Below are positions 6,718-15,752 of a stretch of DNA of 64,000 nt, one piece after another. Location of the stretch: the NCBI GenBank assembly GCA_029053015.1, contig JAIDHX010000037.1:62001-126000 (forward strand). Reading direction: 5' to 3'. Numbering within the stretch: the first letter of the stretch is position 1; each line of letters starts with the position of its first letter. The stretch is from Lachnospiraceae bacterium (GTDB taxonomy: Bacteria; Bacillota; Clostridia; Lachnospirales; Lachnospiraceae). Below the pieces are notes generated by a model. It searched no databases. It was not told where the DNA came from and saw only the letters and a program-made list of their open reading frames with translations. Position numbers and translations under genes: made by a program.

Positions 6718-9261
6718 GTGAAGGGAAAAACAAATAAAACAATAGTGATGAGTCTGGCATGCGTATTATTTTTGTGTATTTGTGTCTTTATCGGAATAGC
6801 CGGATTTATGGGCAATAAGAGCGAAACGGCAATCACGGATATCGGCGATATTTACATGTTTGAGATGAATAAACAGATGCAGCAGAAGTTTGACGCCATC
6901 ATCAAACTGCGCATATCTCAGATAAGAGGAGTCATGCGGCGTACGCCGGCAGAGGAATGTGTATACGGGGAAAAGATGTTTGAGGAACTGGCGGGCAGTG
7001 CCGGAATCATGGAGTTTTCTTTTTTGGGAATCTATGGGGAGGACGGAAACTGTGAGGTGGTTTGCGGCTCGCCTGTAGAGTTTGCTGACGAGCAGGAGTT
7101 CTGGGAATCACTGGAGGACAGCGGTGACTGTGTGACCAACGGCATTTCGGCGGGGGGTGAGAGACTGCTTCTTTTAGGCTGCGAAGCATACTATCCCATG
7201 CAGGATGGAAAGACCAGTATCGCGCTGGTGGCGGGAATCCCTATGAGCTATCTGGAAGAGGCGCTGGTGCTGGACGGTGACGATGCGCTGATGTATTCCC
7301 ATATTATCCACAATGACGGCAGTTTTGTGGTCAGAAGCGGCGAAGCATACAAGAACAGCTATTTTGACCGTATCAGAGCGGAGTTTCAGGCATATGGCGG
7401 CAAGACGCCGGAGCAGTACGAGCAGGAACTGATGGCGGCAATATCCAGAAATGAGGATTATTTCAGCGTTATTCTGATTGACGGGGAGCGCGGGCATATC
7501 TACAGCTCGCCGCTGGCAAATACCCAGTGGTATCTGGTGAGTATTATGCCAAACGGAGCGCTGGACAGCGCGATTGCGCATTTGGGCAATCAGCGTTCTC
7601 TTACCATGCTGCTTTCCTGCTGCGCAGTATTGGCCGGCATTATCTTTATGTTTGTCCTGTATCATGCAACGTTAAAGAAGCAGATGATAGCGCTGAAAGA
7701 TGCCGAAAACGAAGCAAACAGGGCAAATAAGGCAAAGAGTGAGTTCCTTTCCAACATGAGTCATGATATCCGTACGCCTATGAACGGCATTGTAGGAATG
7801 ACGACGATTGCCTTGGGCAACATAGAGGATACACAGAAGGTGCAGGAATGTCTGCGGAAAATTTCATTGTCAAGCAGGCATTTGCTCGGGCTGATTAATG
7901 ATGTGCTGGATATGTCAAAGATAGAGAGCGGCAAGCTGTCGCTGAATCCGGAGAAGATATCCCTGCGTGATACGATGGAAAATATTGTCAATATCGTGCA
8001 GCCGCAGATTAAGGCAAGAGCGCAGCATTTTGACGTTTTTATACAGGAGATTACATGCGAGGAAGTGTACTGTGACAGCGTGCGTCTGAACCAGGTGCTG
8101 ATTAATCTGCTGTCCAATGCGATGAAATTTACACCGGAGGGCGGAAGAATCAATGTTTATTTAAGGCAGGAGCCGTCTCCTGTGGGGGAGGGTTTTATCA
8201 GATGCCATTTTAGGGTGAAAGACAGCGGCATCGGCATGGATCCGGAGTTTCAGAAAACCATTTTTGATACTTTCACGAGAGCGCAGAATTCACAGGTGCA
8301 TAAAATAGAGGGAACCGGTCTCGGCATGGCAATTACGAAAGCAATTGTGGATGCCATGAAGGGCAGCATTGAACTGACAAGCGCACCTGGAAAGGGAAGT
8401 GAGTTCCATATCACGCTGGATTTGGAAAAAGCGCTTGTGCAGGAGGAGGATATGCTGCTTCCGCCCTGGAAGATACTGGTGGTTGACAATAACGAAGAAC
8501 TATGCTGCAGTACGGTCTCTACCCTGAAGGAAATGGGTGCCGAAGCGGAATATGTACTGTCCGGTGAAGCGGCCGTAGCCATGGTGGAGAAATGCCGCGA
8601 GGCAGATAATGATTACCGGATTATTCTTTTGGATTGGAAGATGCCCGGCATGGACGGTATGCAGACAGCGCGTGCGATAAGGGAGCGAGTTGGCGAGAAT
8701 GTGAAGATTCTCATTATTTCCGCGTACGACTGGAGCGATATTGAGGAGGAAGCGGGAAAAGCAGGTGTACAGGGCTTTATTTCCAAGCCGCTGTTTAAGT
8801 CAAACTTATATCTGGCTCTAAGCCGCCATCTGGGCGGAGAATCCGTGGAAGAAAAGGCGCCGGAGGCAGAGCAGGTGCAGTTTACCGATAAACGTATTCT
8901 TTTGGCGGAAGATAATGATTTGAACTGGGAAATTGCCGAAGAGCTTTTGTCAGAAGCGGGATTTGAACTGGAGAGGGCGGAAAACGGGCAGATATGCGTT
9001 GACATGTTTGAAAAATCAGAGGTTGGATACTATGATATTGTGCTGATGGATATTCGTATGCCGGTGATGAACGGTTATGAGGCGGCAAAGGCGATCAGAG
9101 CGCTTGAGCGCGCAGATGCCGGTCTGCCCATCATAGCCATGACGGCGGATGCTTTTTCCGATGATATCCAGCGCTGTCTTGCCTGCGGCATGAATGCGCA
9201 TATTGCAAAACCGATCGACGTGGGACAGGTGATGCAGCAGATGGAAAAGTATTTATCCTGA
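6718..9261 (+). CDS. Membrane hybrid sensor histidine kinase with two receiver domains
   Basis: 847 residues from GTG 6718, chosen over TTG 6697 because GAGCGAGGA sits just before it. Order: TM1 (about 10-31), an extracytoplasmic sensor region of about 265 residues (dCache/PDC-like size), TM2 (about 298-320), HisKA with phospho-acceptor His349 in SNMSHDIRTPMNG, and HATPase_c with NLLSNAMKF, DSGIGM and GTGLGMAI. Two receiver domains follow, with acceptor Asp639 (LLDWKMPGMDG) and Asp778 (LMDIRMPVMNG). Neither an HPt domain nor a DNA-binding output is present, so signal must pass to a separate partner. An EAL-HDOD protein and a chemoreceptor follow, suggesting a local signalling cluster. Confidence 0.92.
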   Translation: MKGKTNKTIVMSLACVLFLCICVFIGIAGFMGNKSETAITDIGDIYMFEMNKQMQQKFDAIIKLRISQIRGVMRRTPAEECVYGEKMFEELAGSAGIMEFSFLGIYGEDGNCEVVCGSPVEFADEQEFWESLEDSGDCVTNGISAGGERLLLLGCEAYYPMQDGKTSIALVAGIPMSYLEEALVLDGDDALMYSHIIHNDGSFVVRSGEAYKNSYFDRIRAEFQAYGGKTPEQYEQELMAAISRNEDYFSVILIDGERGHIYSSPLANTQWYLVSIMPNGALDSAIAHLGNQRSLTMLLSCCAVLAGIIFMFVLYHATLKKQMIALKDAENEANRANKAKSEFLSNMSHDIRTPMNGIVGMTTIALGNIEDTQKVQECLRKISLSSRHLLGLINDVLDMSKIESGKLSLNPEKISLRDTMENIVNIVQPQIKARAQHFDVFIQEITCEEVYCDSVRLNQVLINLLSNAMKFTPEGGRINVYLRQEPSPVGEGFIRCHFRVKDSGIGMDPEFQKTIFDTFTRAQNSQVHKIEGTGLGMAITKAIVDAMKGSIELTSAPGKGSEFHITLDLEKALVQEEDMLLPPWKILVVDNNEELCCSTVSTLKEMGAEAEYVLSGEAAVAMVEKCREADNDYRIILLDWKMPGMDGMQTARAIRERVGENVKILIISAYDWSDIEEEAGKAGVQGFISKPLFKSNLYLALSRHLGGESVEEKAPEAEQVQFTDKRILLAEDNDLNWEIAEELLSEAGFELERAENGQICVDMFEKSEVGYYDIVLMDIRMPVMNGYEAAKAIRALERADAGLPIIAMTADAFSDDIQRCLACGMNAHIAKPIDVGQVMQQMEKYLS

Positions 9262-9270
9262 AAAATTTAT

Positions 9271-9298
9271 ATGCAAGTTTTTTCGGGTGTGATATAAT
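9271..9298 (+). promoter_or_regulatory. Extended -10 promoter of the EAL-HDOD gene
   Basis: TGATATAAT (9290-9298) gives a consensus extended -10; the -35 (ATGCAA at about 9271) is weak. The ATG is 37 nt downstream, after AAAGGAGAG. Confidence 0.55.
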
Positions 9299-9334
9299 AG
9301 TTACAAAGTCTATACATAGAAAAGGAGAGCCACC

Positions 9335-10582
9335 ATGCTTGTTACATTAATTCCTTTATTTGATGAGAATATGGCGGTCAGCGCGTATTCCCTCTTTTCC
9401 CAGAAAAAGAATTATTTTCTGAATCCGAGTCTCTTAGGAGCGGGCTTTCACGACGGGGCGGCCTATGTAGACGGTCTGGAGCTCATACAAAGTATGGGAA
9501 TTGAAACCTTGTCTGCGGATAAGGAGGTTTTTATACCGGTTGGAAATATCTCTATATTTTCCGATATCAGCGGACAGTGTGATGCGCCTCACGAGAGGCT
9601 GGTGCTTCTGATTGATAACACGATTCCGCCTGAGGAGTCATATATCCGCAGGCTGCGGGAGCTGAAGGCGGACGGCTATAAGCTTGCAATGCGTAAGCTT
9701 GAGGTGGCAAAGTTTGAAGCGTACAGGGAAATTATGCTGCTGATGGACTACATGCTTCTTGACCACAAGAAAATCGACATCAGCAAGGCAAAGATTTATT
9801 TTGGCAAGATTTATCCCAACATTAAGCTGTGTGCCGGCAATATTGAAAGCATGGAAATCTTTGATCAGTTAAAAGAAGACGGCGGATATCAGTTATATGA
9901 GGGTAAGTTTTTCAGAATGCCCATCAACAAGGGCGAACATGAGGTATCTCCGCTGAAGGTCAACTACATCCATCTGCTGAACATGGTGAACAGTCCCGAT
10001 TTCGAGTTGACAGAGGCGGCGGATGTTATCGGAAGGGATACTGCGCTTGTCATATCCTTGCTTAAAATGGTAAACAGAATGACTGTAAACTCACAAATCA
10101 CCTCCATTCGCCATGCGGCAGCCATGCTGGGAGAAAGGGAGCTGAGGAAGTGGCTGACAACAGCGGTAGCAGGAGAGCTTTACACGGATAAGCCCAACGA
10201 AATCACAAGATTATCCCTGCTTCGCGCAAGATTTGCGGAAAACCTCGCACCTGCGTTTGCGCTTGCTATCCAGTCGTCAGAGCTGTTTTTGATGGGGCTG
10301 TTTTCCGTACTGGATGTTATTCTGGATATTCCGATGTCGGAAGCGCTTGACATTGTCAAGGTATCCAAGAATATCAGAAATGCCCTGATTGACAAAAAGG
10401 GTCCCTTTGCACTGGTGCAGGAATTTATCACACAATATGAGAATGCAAACTGGCAGGAAGTTTCCCGTCTGATGATTCTGCACAACATTGACATGCAGCA
10501 GGTATACGATGCGTACGTCAACTCCCTCAAGTGGTATCGCGAGATGGTATACGGGAATGAAGAATCGGAAGCCGTACAATAA
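9335..10582 (+). CDS. Degenerate EAL plus HDOD signalling protein
   Basis: 415 residues, close to the usual 400-410 for YuxH-type EAL-HDOD proteins. Residues 1-190 follow the EAL fold, but the catalytic ExLxR and downstream metal-binding motifs are not recognisable, so c-di-GMP phosphodiesterase activity is not expected. Residues about 205-400 match HDOD (LLNMVNSPDFELTEAADVIGRDTALVISLLKMVN, then the MLGERELRKWL block), a catalytically inactive relative of HD phosphohydrolases. It probably acts as a scaffold or regulator. It has its own promoter and ends 27 nt before a chemoreceptor gene, suggesting shared function in c-di-GMP or chemotaxis signalling. Confidence 0.85.
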   Translation: MLVTLIPLFDENMAVSAYSLFSQKKNYFLNPSLLGAGFHDGAAYVDGLELIQSMGIETLSADKEVFIPVGNISIFSDISGQCDAPHERLVLLIDNTIPPEESYIRRLRELKADGYKLAMRKLEVAKFEAYREIMLLMDYMLLDHKKIDISKAKIYFGKIYPNIKLCAGNIESMEIFDQLKEDGGYQLYEGKFFRMPINKGEHEVSPLKVNYIHLLNMVNSPDFELTEAADVIGRDTALVISLLKMVNRMTVNSQITSIRHAAAMLGERELRKWLTTAVAGELYTDKPNEITRLSLLRARFAENLAPAFALAIQSSELFLMGLFSVLDVILDIPMSEALDIVKVSKNIRNALIDKKGPFALVQEFITQYENANWQEVSRLMILHNIDMQQVYDAYVNSLKWYREMVYGNEESEAVQ

Positions 10583-10609
10583 AAACGGCAGGGAAAGGAA
10601 ATCATAGCT

Positions 10610-11902
10610 ATGGGAGTAAAGAAATTTTTACAAAGACTGCGAAATTATAACATAAAAACGAAATTAAGCCGTATATTCCGCGTTATTATTTTTGTTTTTT
10701 TGGTCAGCACCATTATGGGCGTGGCAGGACTGTTTGTGGTGGATACCATGCTGTCAAGAATCATATCCGTTGCCATACTGATTGTATTGAGCGGCTTTGG
10801 CATAGCGCTTACCGCCGTATTGGGCAAGGCGCTGTCTGCAGAGCTGGTCATGCCGATTAAAGAGTTGGAAAATGCGGCGATACAGCTTGCGGCGGGAAAG
10901 TTTGATTTTGAATTGTCTTATGAGGGCAAGGACGAACTGGGCGTTGTATCAGAAAAGTTCCGGGTGACGAGGCAGACCTTGGACAATGTTGTCTCGGATT
11001 TGAATTATATCATCGGAGAGTTTGCCGTCGGCAACTTTGACGTTCATTCCAAACAGAAAGCGTCCTATGTGGGCGATTTCCAGCTTATCATGGAACAGCT
11101 TGTAAAAACGGTGCGTCAAATCAGTGATACGCTGCGTTCTGTCAATGAGGCATCCGAGCAGGTGGCGAACGGTGCGGTACAGCTTGCAGACAGTTCACAG
11201 GACATCGCACAGGGCGCTTCCGAACAGGCTGCGGCGGTAGAAGAACTGCTTGCCACGGTGACAGAGGTTACGGAACAGGTAACGGAAAACACCAAAACGA
11301 CCGACAGGGTGCACGGCAAGGCGAAACAGGTCGGCGGGGAGGCAGAAATCAGCAGAAAGAAGATGGAAGAGCTGACGAGCGCTATGCAGCGGATTTCAGA
11401 GACTTCCAAAGAGATAGAGAATGTTATTTTAGAGATAGACGGCATCGCAGAGCAGACGAATCTGCTTTCCTTAAATGCGTCCATAGAGGCGGCGCGTGCA
11501 GGCGAGGCAGGCAAGGGTTTTGCTGTTGTGGCGGAACAGATTAGAAAGCTTGCGGAGGACAGTTCTGCTTCGGCAGAGGCTTCCAAGAAGCTTTTGGAGA
11601 ATTCCCTGCGCGAGGTGGACAGCGGCAACCGTATTACCTCTGAAACGGCGGAATCATTGAACAATGTAATTAATGAGCTGAAAGCAATTATTAAAGATGT
11701 GGACGGCATCCGTATCGCATCCGACAGGCAGGCGGCATCCGTAAAGGAAATTGAAAAGGGTGTGGATCAGATTAACGAAGTTATCCAGACGAACTCTGCG
11801 GCTTCCGAAGAGGCATCCGCAACCAGCCAGGAACTGTCAGCAGAAGCGCAGACATTAGATGAGCTTGTAGGGCGTTTCAAGCTGCGGGCGGCAGGTATAT
11901 AA
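10610..11902 (+). CDS. Methyl-accepting chemotaxis protein without a large sensor domain
   Basis: 430 residues. Two hydrophobic segments at about 22-42 and 47-70 are almost contiguous, leaving an outside loop of only a few residues. A HAMP domain follows ([18 protein letters not shown]), then a linker that looks like a second HAMP-like helical unit ([18 protein letters not shown]), then the signalling coiled coil. The hairpin tip is near-canonical ([20 protein letters not shown] then [18 protein letters not shown]). It would signal to CheA/CheW, but it must sense membrane state, a cytoplasmic ligand or a partner protein. It follows the EAL-HDOD gene by 27 nt. Confidence 0.9.
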   Translation: MGVKKFLQRLRNYNIKTKLSRIFRVIIFVFLVSTIMGVAGLFVVDTMLSRIISVAILIVLSGFGIALTAVLGKALSAELVMPIKELENAAIQLAAGKFDFELSYEGKDELGVVSEKFRVTRQTLDNVVSDLNYIIGEFAVGNFDVHSKQKASYVGDFQLIMEQLVKTVRQISDTLRSVNEASEQVANGAVQLADSSQDIAQGASEQAAAVEELLATVTEVTEQVTENTKTTDRVHGKAKQVGGEAEISRKKMEELTSAMQRISETSKEIENVILEIDGIAEQTNLLSLNASIEAARAGEAGKGFAVVAEQIRKLAEDSSASAEASKKLLENSLREVDSGNRITSETAESLNNVINELKAIIKDVDGIRIASDRQAASVKEIEKGVDQINEVIQTNSAASEEASATSQELSAEAQTLDELVGRFKLRAAGI

Positions 11903-11925
11903 AACAGAAAAAGAGGATTTTAAGT

Positions 11926-13743
11926 ATGTCAGGCATTGACCAGAGTAAAATACGCAATTTTTGTATTGTTGCCCATATTGATCATGGAAAGTCCACGCTT
12001 GCCGACAGGATTATCGAGCATACCGGTCTTTTGACAAGCCGGGAAATGCAGGCGCAGGTGCTGGATAATATGGAATTGGAGCGTGAGAGAGGCATTACCA
12101 TAAAAGCGCAGGCAGTGCGTACCGTTTATCGGGCTCTGGACGGGGAGGAATATATTTTCAACCTGATTGATACGCCGGGGCATGTAGATTTCAATTATGA
12201 AGTGAGCCGTTCTCTGGCGGCGTGCGACGGTGCTATTCTGGTGGTGGACGCAGCGCAGGGGATAGAAGCCCAGACACTTGCCAATGTTTATCTTGCATTG
12301 GATCATGACTTGGATGTATTTCCGGTTATCAACAAAATCGACCTTCCCAGTGCACAGCCGGAGAAGGTGATTGCAGAGATAGAGGATGTTATCGGAATAG
12401 AGGCGCAGGATGCGCCTCTGATTTCTGCTAAGAACGGAATCGGCATTGAAGAGGTATTGGAGGCTGTGGTGCATAAAATTCCGGCGCCGCAGGGCGATGC
12501 AGATGCGCCGCTAAAAGCGCTTATCTTTGATTCTGTTTACGATTCCTACAAGGGCGTTATTGTGTTTGTCCGGATAAAGGAAGGCTGTGTAAAGAAAGGC
12601 ACGCATATCCGCATGATGGCGACCGGAGCCACGGAAGAGGTCGTGGAGGTAGGGTATTTCGGCGCAGGGCAGTTTATTCCCTGTGACGAGCTTTCCGCAG
12701 GAATGGTGGGATATATCACCGCATCTATCAAAAATGTGAAGGATACCGCAGTCGGCGACACGGTCACAGGTGCGGACAATCCCTGTGCAGAGCCGCTGCC
12801 GGGCTACAAAAAGGTCAATTCTATGGTGTACTGCGGCATGTATCCGGCTGACGGGGCAAAATATCCGGATTTGCGTGATGCGCTGGAAAAGCTGAAGCTG
12901 AACGACGCCTCCCTGCACTATGAGCCGGAGACCTCCATTGCCCTTGGATTTGGCTTCCGCTGTGGTTTTCTGGGATTGCTTCATCTGGAAATCATTCAGG
13001 AGAGGCTGGAGAGAGAGTACAATCTGGATTTGGTGACGACAGCGCCGGGCGTTGTATATAAGGTGCACTGTACCAATGGGGACGTCATAGAGCTGACGAA
13101 TCCTTCCAATCTGCCTGATCCGTCCGTGATTGAATTTATGGAGGAGCCGATTGTAAGCGCGGAAATCATGGTCACCACGGAATTTATCGGTTCGATTATG
13201 GAGCTTTGTCAGGAGAGGCGCGGGCGGTATCTCGGCATGGAGTACCTGGAGGAGACAAGGGCGCTTCTCAGGTATGATTTGCCTTTAAATGAGATTATTT
13301 ACGACTTTTTTGACGCATTGAAATCCCGTTCCAGAGGCTATGCTTCTTTTGACTATGATTTGAAGGGCTATGAGCAGTCCCGTTTGGTAAAGCTGGATAT
13401 TCTGATTAACAGGGAAGAGGTGGACGCCCTTTCCTTTATCGTGCATGCGGACAGCGCCTATGAGCGCGGACGGAAGATGTGCGAAAAACTGAAGGACGAA
13501 ATTCCGCGCCATCTGTTTGAGATTCCGATTCAGGCGGCGGTGGGCGGTAAAATCATTGCGAGGGAAACCGTCAAGGCGATGCGCAAGGATGTGCTTGCCA
13601 AGTGTTATGGCGGCGATATCACCCGTAAGAAAAAGCTTTTGGAAAAACAGAAGGAAGGCAAGAAGCGGATGCGCCAGATTGGAAATGTGGAGGTTCCGCA
13701 AAAAGCATTTATGAGCGTTCTGAAGCTCGATGACAGAAAATAA
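11926..13743 (+). CDS. lepA: Elongation factor 4 (LepA) GTPase
   Basis: 605 residues, the normal length. EF4 is a ribosome-associated translational GTPase linked to back-translocation and 30S biogenesis. The G1 loop AHIDHGKST is at about 16-24, switch [10 protein letters not shown] at about 83-90, and G4 NKID at about 137. The LepA-specific C-terminal domain is present ([13 protein letters not shown] end). It sits directly before hemW, 3 nt apart, the lepA-hemW order conserved in Firmicutes; hrcA-grpE-dnaK, which often follow, are absent here. Confidence 0.97.
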   Translation: MSGIDQSKIRNFCIVAHIDHGKSTLADRIIEHTGLLTSREMQAQVLDNMELERERGITIKAQAVRTVYRALDGEEYIFNLIDTPGHVDFNYEVSRSLAACDGAILVVDAAQGIEAQTLANVYLALDHDLDVFPVINKIDLPSAQPEKVIAEIEDVIGIEAQDAPLISAKNGIGIEEVLEAVVHKIPAPQGDADAPLKALIFDSVYDSYKGVIVFVRIKEGCVKKGTHIRMMATGATEEVVEVGYFGAGQFIPCDELSAGMVGYITASIKNVKDTAVGDTVTGADNPCAEPLPGYKKVNSMVYCGMYPADGAKYPDLRDALEKLKLNDASLHYEPETSIALGFGFRCGFLGLLHLEIIQERLEREYNLDLVTTAPGVVYKVHCTNGDVIELTNPSNLPDPSVIEFMEEPIVSAEIMVTTEFIGSIMELCQERRGRYLGMEYLEETRALLRYDLPLNEIIYDFFDALKSRSRGYASFDYDLKGYEQSRLVKLDILINREEVDALSFIVHADSAYERGRKMCEKLKDEIPRHLFEIPIQAAVGGKIIARETVKAMRKDVLAKCYGGDITRKKKLLEKQKEGKKRMRQIGNVEVPQKAFMSVLKLDDRK

Positions 13744-13746
13744 TCT

Positions 13747-14907
13747 ATGAAGAAGCCTATCAGTATCTATATTCATATTCCGTTTTGTATCAAAAAATGT
13801 AATTACTGCGATTTTCTTTCTGCACCGACGGACAGCCGGACGCAGGAAGAATATTTGCGCGCTCTGGAAGAGGAAATACAAAAACAGGCAGAGTATTACA
13901 GGGACTATGCGGTGAAGACGATCTATATCGGAGGGGGAACCCCGACAGCGGTTCCTTACGAAAAACTCTGCCATATGCTGCGGGTGCTGCGGAACGCTTT
14001 TTCTGTGGAAAAAGGGGCGGAGGTATCCATGGAGGCGAATCCCGGGACAGTGGATGGGGAGGCGCTTTTTGGTTATCGGGAGGCGGGAATCAACCGACTC
14101 AGCATGGGCCTGCAGTCAGCAAGCGACAAAGAACTTGCACTGCTTGGCAGGATACACAGCTATGCGGATTTTCTGGAAAGCTACGAACTGGCGCAGAAAG
14201 CGGGTTTTTGTAATATCAATGTCGATTTGATGGCGGCGCTGCCAAAACAAAAGGTGGAGGATTATGCGGATACGGTAAAAAAGGTGCTTGCCCTTACGCC
14301 GGTGCCCACCCATATTTCTGCCTACAGTCTGATCATTGAAGAGGGAACGCCCTTTTACGAAAGATATGGAGCAGAGTGGGAGCGTATGGCACACACAGGA
14401 GAAGCACAGGCGCATCTGCCCACCGAGGAGGAGGAGCGGGAAATGTACCGGCTGACCGAGCGGCTGCTTTCAGAAGCCGGTTATCACCGGTATGAAATTT
14501 CCAATTACAGCCTGTCAGGATATGAATGTATTCACAATAAAGTATACTGGCAGCGGGGCGATTATGTGGGATTTGGACTGGGTGCAGCTTCCATGGTGGG
14601 GAATGTCCGGTTTCGCAACACGCCGGATTTACAAGTGTACATGGAGCGGAAGGAAAAGATAGTGGAGCGGGCACAGCTTACCGTGAAGGAGCAGATGGAG
14701 GAGTTTATGTTTCTGGGGCTGCGCCTTGTGGAAGGTGTGGATAGAAATATGTTTCAGGAAAACTTCGGTGTTTCCATGGAAGAGGTATATGGAAAAGTGA
14801 TTGCGGAAAATGCGGGGAAGGGGCTGCTTACGGACGGGGACAGGATAGCCCTGACGGCAAAGGGTGCGGACTTGGGCAATTATGTGTCGGCACAGTTCTT
14901 GCAGTAG
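13747..14907 (+). CDS. hemW: HemW-type radical SAM protein
   Basis: 386 residues. Radical SAM motif CIKKCNYCDF (CX3CX2C) at about 15-24, followed by YIGGGTPT and the HemN-like C-terminal domain (RYEISNYSLSGYECIHNKVYW). HemW proteins were long annotated as oxygen-independent coproporphyrinogen oxidase but are regarded as heme chaperones; the extra N-terminal Cys typical of true HemN (CX2CX3CX2C context) is not seen. It lies 3 nt after lepA, so co-transcription is certain to be close. A distinct HemZ-type relative lies at 52273-53778. Confidence 0.9.
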   Translation: MKKPISIYIHIPFCIKKCNYCDFLSAPTDSRTQEEYLRALEEEIQKQAEYYRDYAVKTIYIGGGTPTAVPYEKLCHMLRVLRNAFSVEKGAEVSMEANPGTVDGEALFGYREAGINRLSMGLQSASDKELALLGRIHSYADFLESYELAQKAGFCNINVDLMAALPKQKVEDYADTVKKVLALTPVPTHISAYSLIIEEGTPFYERYGAEWERMAHTGEAQAHLPTEEEEREMYRLTERLLSEAGYHRYEISNYSLSGYECIHNKVYWQRGDYVGFGLGAASMVGNVRFRNTPDLQVYMERKEKIVERAQLTVKEQMEEFMFLGLRLVEGVDRNMFQENFGVSMEEVYGKVIAENAGKGLLTDGDRIALTAKGADLGNYVSAQFLQ

Positions 14908-14914
14908 GAAAAGC

Positions 14915-14942
14915 ACAAGAAGCTTCCAAAGCACATAGAATA
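14915..14942 (+). promoter_or_regulatory. Possible SigK/SigE-type promoter of sigK
   Basis: AC at 14915-14916, 17 nt, then CATAGAATA (14934-14942) fits the mother-cell pattern AC-N17-CATAnnnTA. An overlapping TATAAT at about 14941 could instead serve SigA. The position is right for a TTG start at 14969. Confidence 0.35.
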
Positions 14943-14968
14943 TAATAAATCTGCTTTTGGGGGCTGTC

Positions 14969-15613
14969 TTGAAGACATTTAAGAAACCGCTGTCGTCAGA
15001 AGAAGAAGCCTGTTATATTCGCTTGATGCAAAAGGGAAGCAGTGAGGAAGCCGAAATCGCCAAGGGGGTTCTGATTGAGCGGAATCTGAGGCTGGTAGCG
15101 CATATTGCCAAAAAATATCAGAATGTGGAAGAGGACATGGAGGATTTGATTTCCATCGGTACCATCGGGCTGATAAAGGCAGTAGAAACTTTTGATGCGG
15201 GGAAGGGAAGACTTGCTACCTATGCCTGCCGCTGTATAGACAATGAACTTTTGATGATGCTTCGGGCAAGAAAGAAAACGGCGAGAGAGGTTTCTCTTTA
15301 TGAGCCGATAGGAACCGATAAGGAAGGAAATGAAATCAATCTTCTGGATGTGATTGAAGGACAGCAGATTGAGGTGGTTGACAGGATTGCCTTGTATGAG
15401 GATTTACAGAAATTGTTCAGTCTCCTAGACGAGTGCCTGACAGACAGGGAGAAAGAAATATTGTTTCTGCGGTACGGAATCAGTACGGGAGCGGAGGTAA
15501 CGCAGAGTGAAATAGGGAAAAAACTGGGGATTTCCCGCAGTTATGTAAGCAGGATAGAAAAGAAAGCTTTGATGAAACTTAGGGAAGCGTTTGAAAGAAA
15601 AACAGAGAAATGA
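14969..15613 (+). CDS. sigK: Sporulation sigma factor SigK (mother cell), uninterrupted
   Basis: 214 residues from TTG 14969, chosen because TTGGGGG (14957-14963) is a plausible Shine-Dalgarno and KTFKKPLSSEEE is the family N-terminus; TTG 14957 is the alternative. Region 2 is clear (NLRLVAHIAKKYQ, DLISIGTIGLIKAVETFD, RLATYACRCIDNELLM), and region 4 has LTDREKEILFLRYG and a helix-turn-helix (SEIGKKLGISRSYVSRIEKKAL). SigK drives late mother-cell sporulation genes; SigE is the near alternative, but VSLYEPIGTDKEGNEINLLD favours SigK. The gene is in one piece, with no skin-type insertion, and the long pro-sequence of B. subtilis SigK is absent. Confidence 0.85.
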   Translation: MKTFKKPLSSEEEACYIRLMQKGSSEEAEIAKGVLIERNLRLVAHIAKKYQNVEEDMEDLISIGTIGLIKAVETFDAGKGRLATYACRCIDNELLMMLRARKKTAREVSLYEPIGTDKEGNEINLLDVIEGQQIEVVDRIALYEDLQKLFSLLDECLTDREKEILFLRYGISTGAEVTQSEIGKKLGISRSYVSRIEKKALMKLREAFERKTEK

Positions 15614-15622
15614 CGGAAAGTA

Positions 15623-15652
15623 TTGAAAAGTAAATTTATTGTGTGATATACT
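15623..15652 (+). promoter_or_regulatory. Promoter of pilT
   Basis: TTGAAA (15623-15628), 18 nt, TATACT (15647-15652) with TGa before the -10. The transcript would begin near 15659 and carry a leader of about 94 nt. Confidence 0.7.
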
Positions 15653-15668
15653 TTTTATATTGCAGGTA

Positions 15669-15734
15669 TTGTCCGGTGCAAAAGCGACGCGTTTTTGCAC
15701 CGAAATCTAAAAAACTACCTTGGACAAGTGGTAG
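15669..15734 (+). promoter_or_regulatory. Structured leader of pilT with alternative pairings
   Basis: An inner hairpin pairs CGGTGCAAAA (15674-15683) with TTTTGCACCG (15693-15702), 10 bp perfect. An outer stem pairs TTGTCC (15669-15674) with GGACAA (15722-15727). A competing hairpin, CTACC (15715-15719) with GGTAG (15730-15734), encloses GGACAA, so the two outer folds exclude each other. It ends just before the Shine-Dalgarno (GAGGAG). It does not match the c-di-GMP-I or -II consensus that I can recall. Confidence 0.45.
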
Positions 15735-15752
15735 CGGAAGAGGAGAAAATAT

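Noticed and set aside
15661-15740. c-di-GMP riboswitch upstream of pilT
   Set aside because: The leader folds, but the conserved GEMM-I and GEMM-II core sequences are not there.
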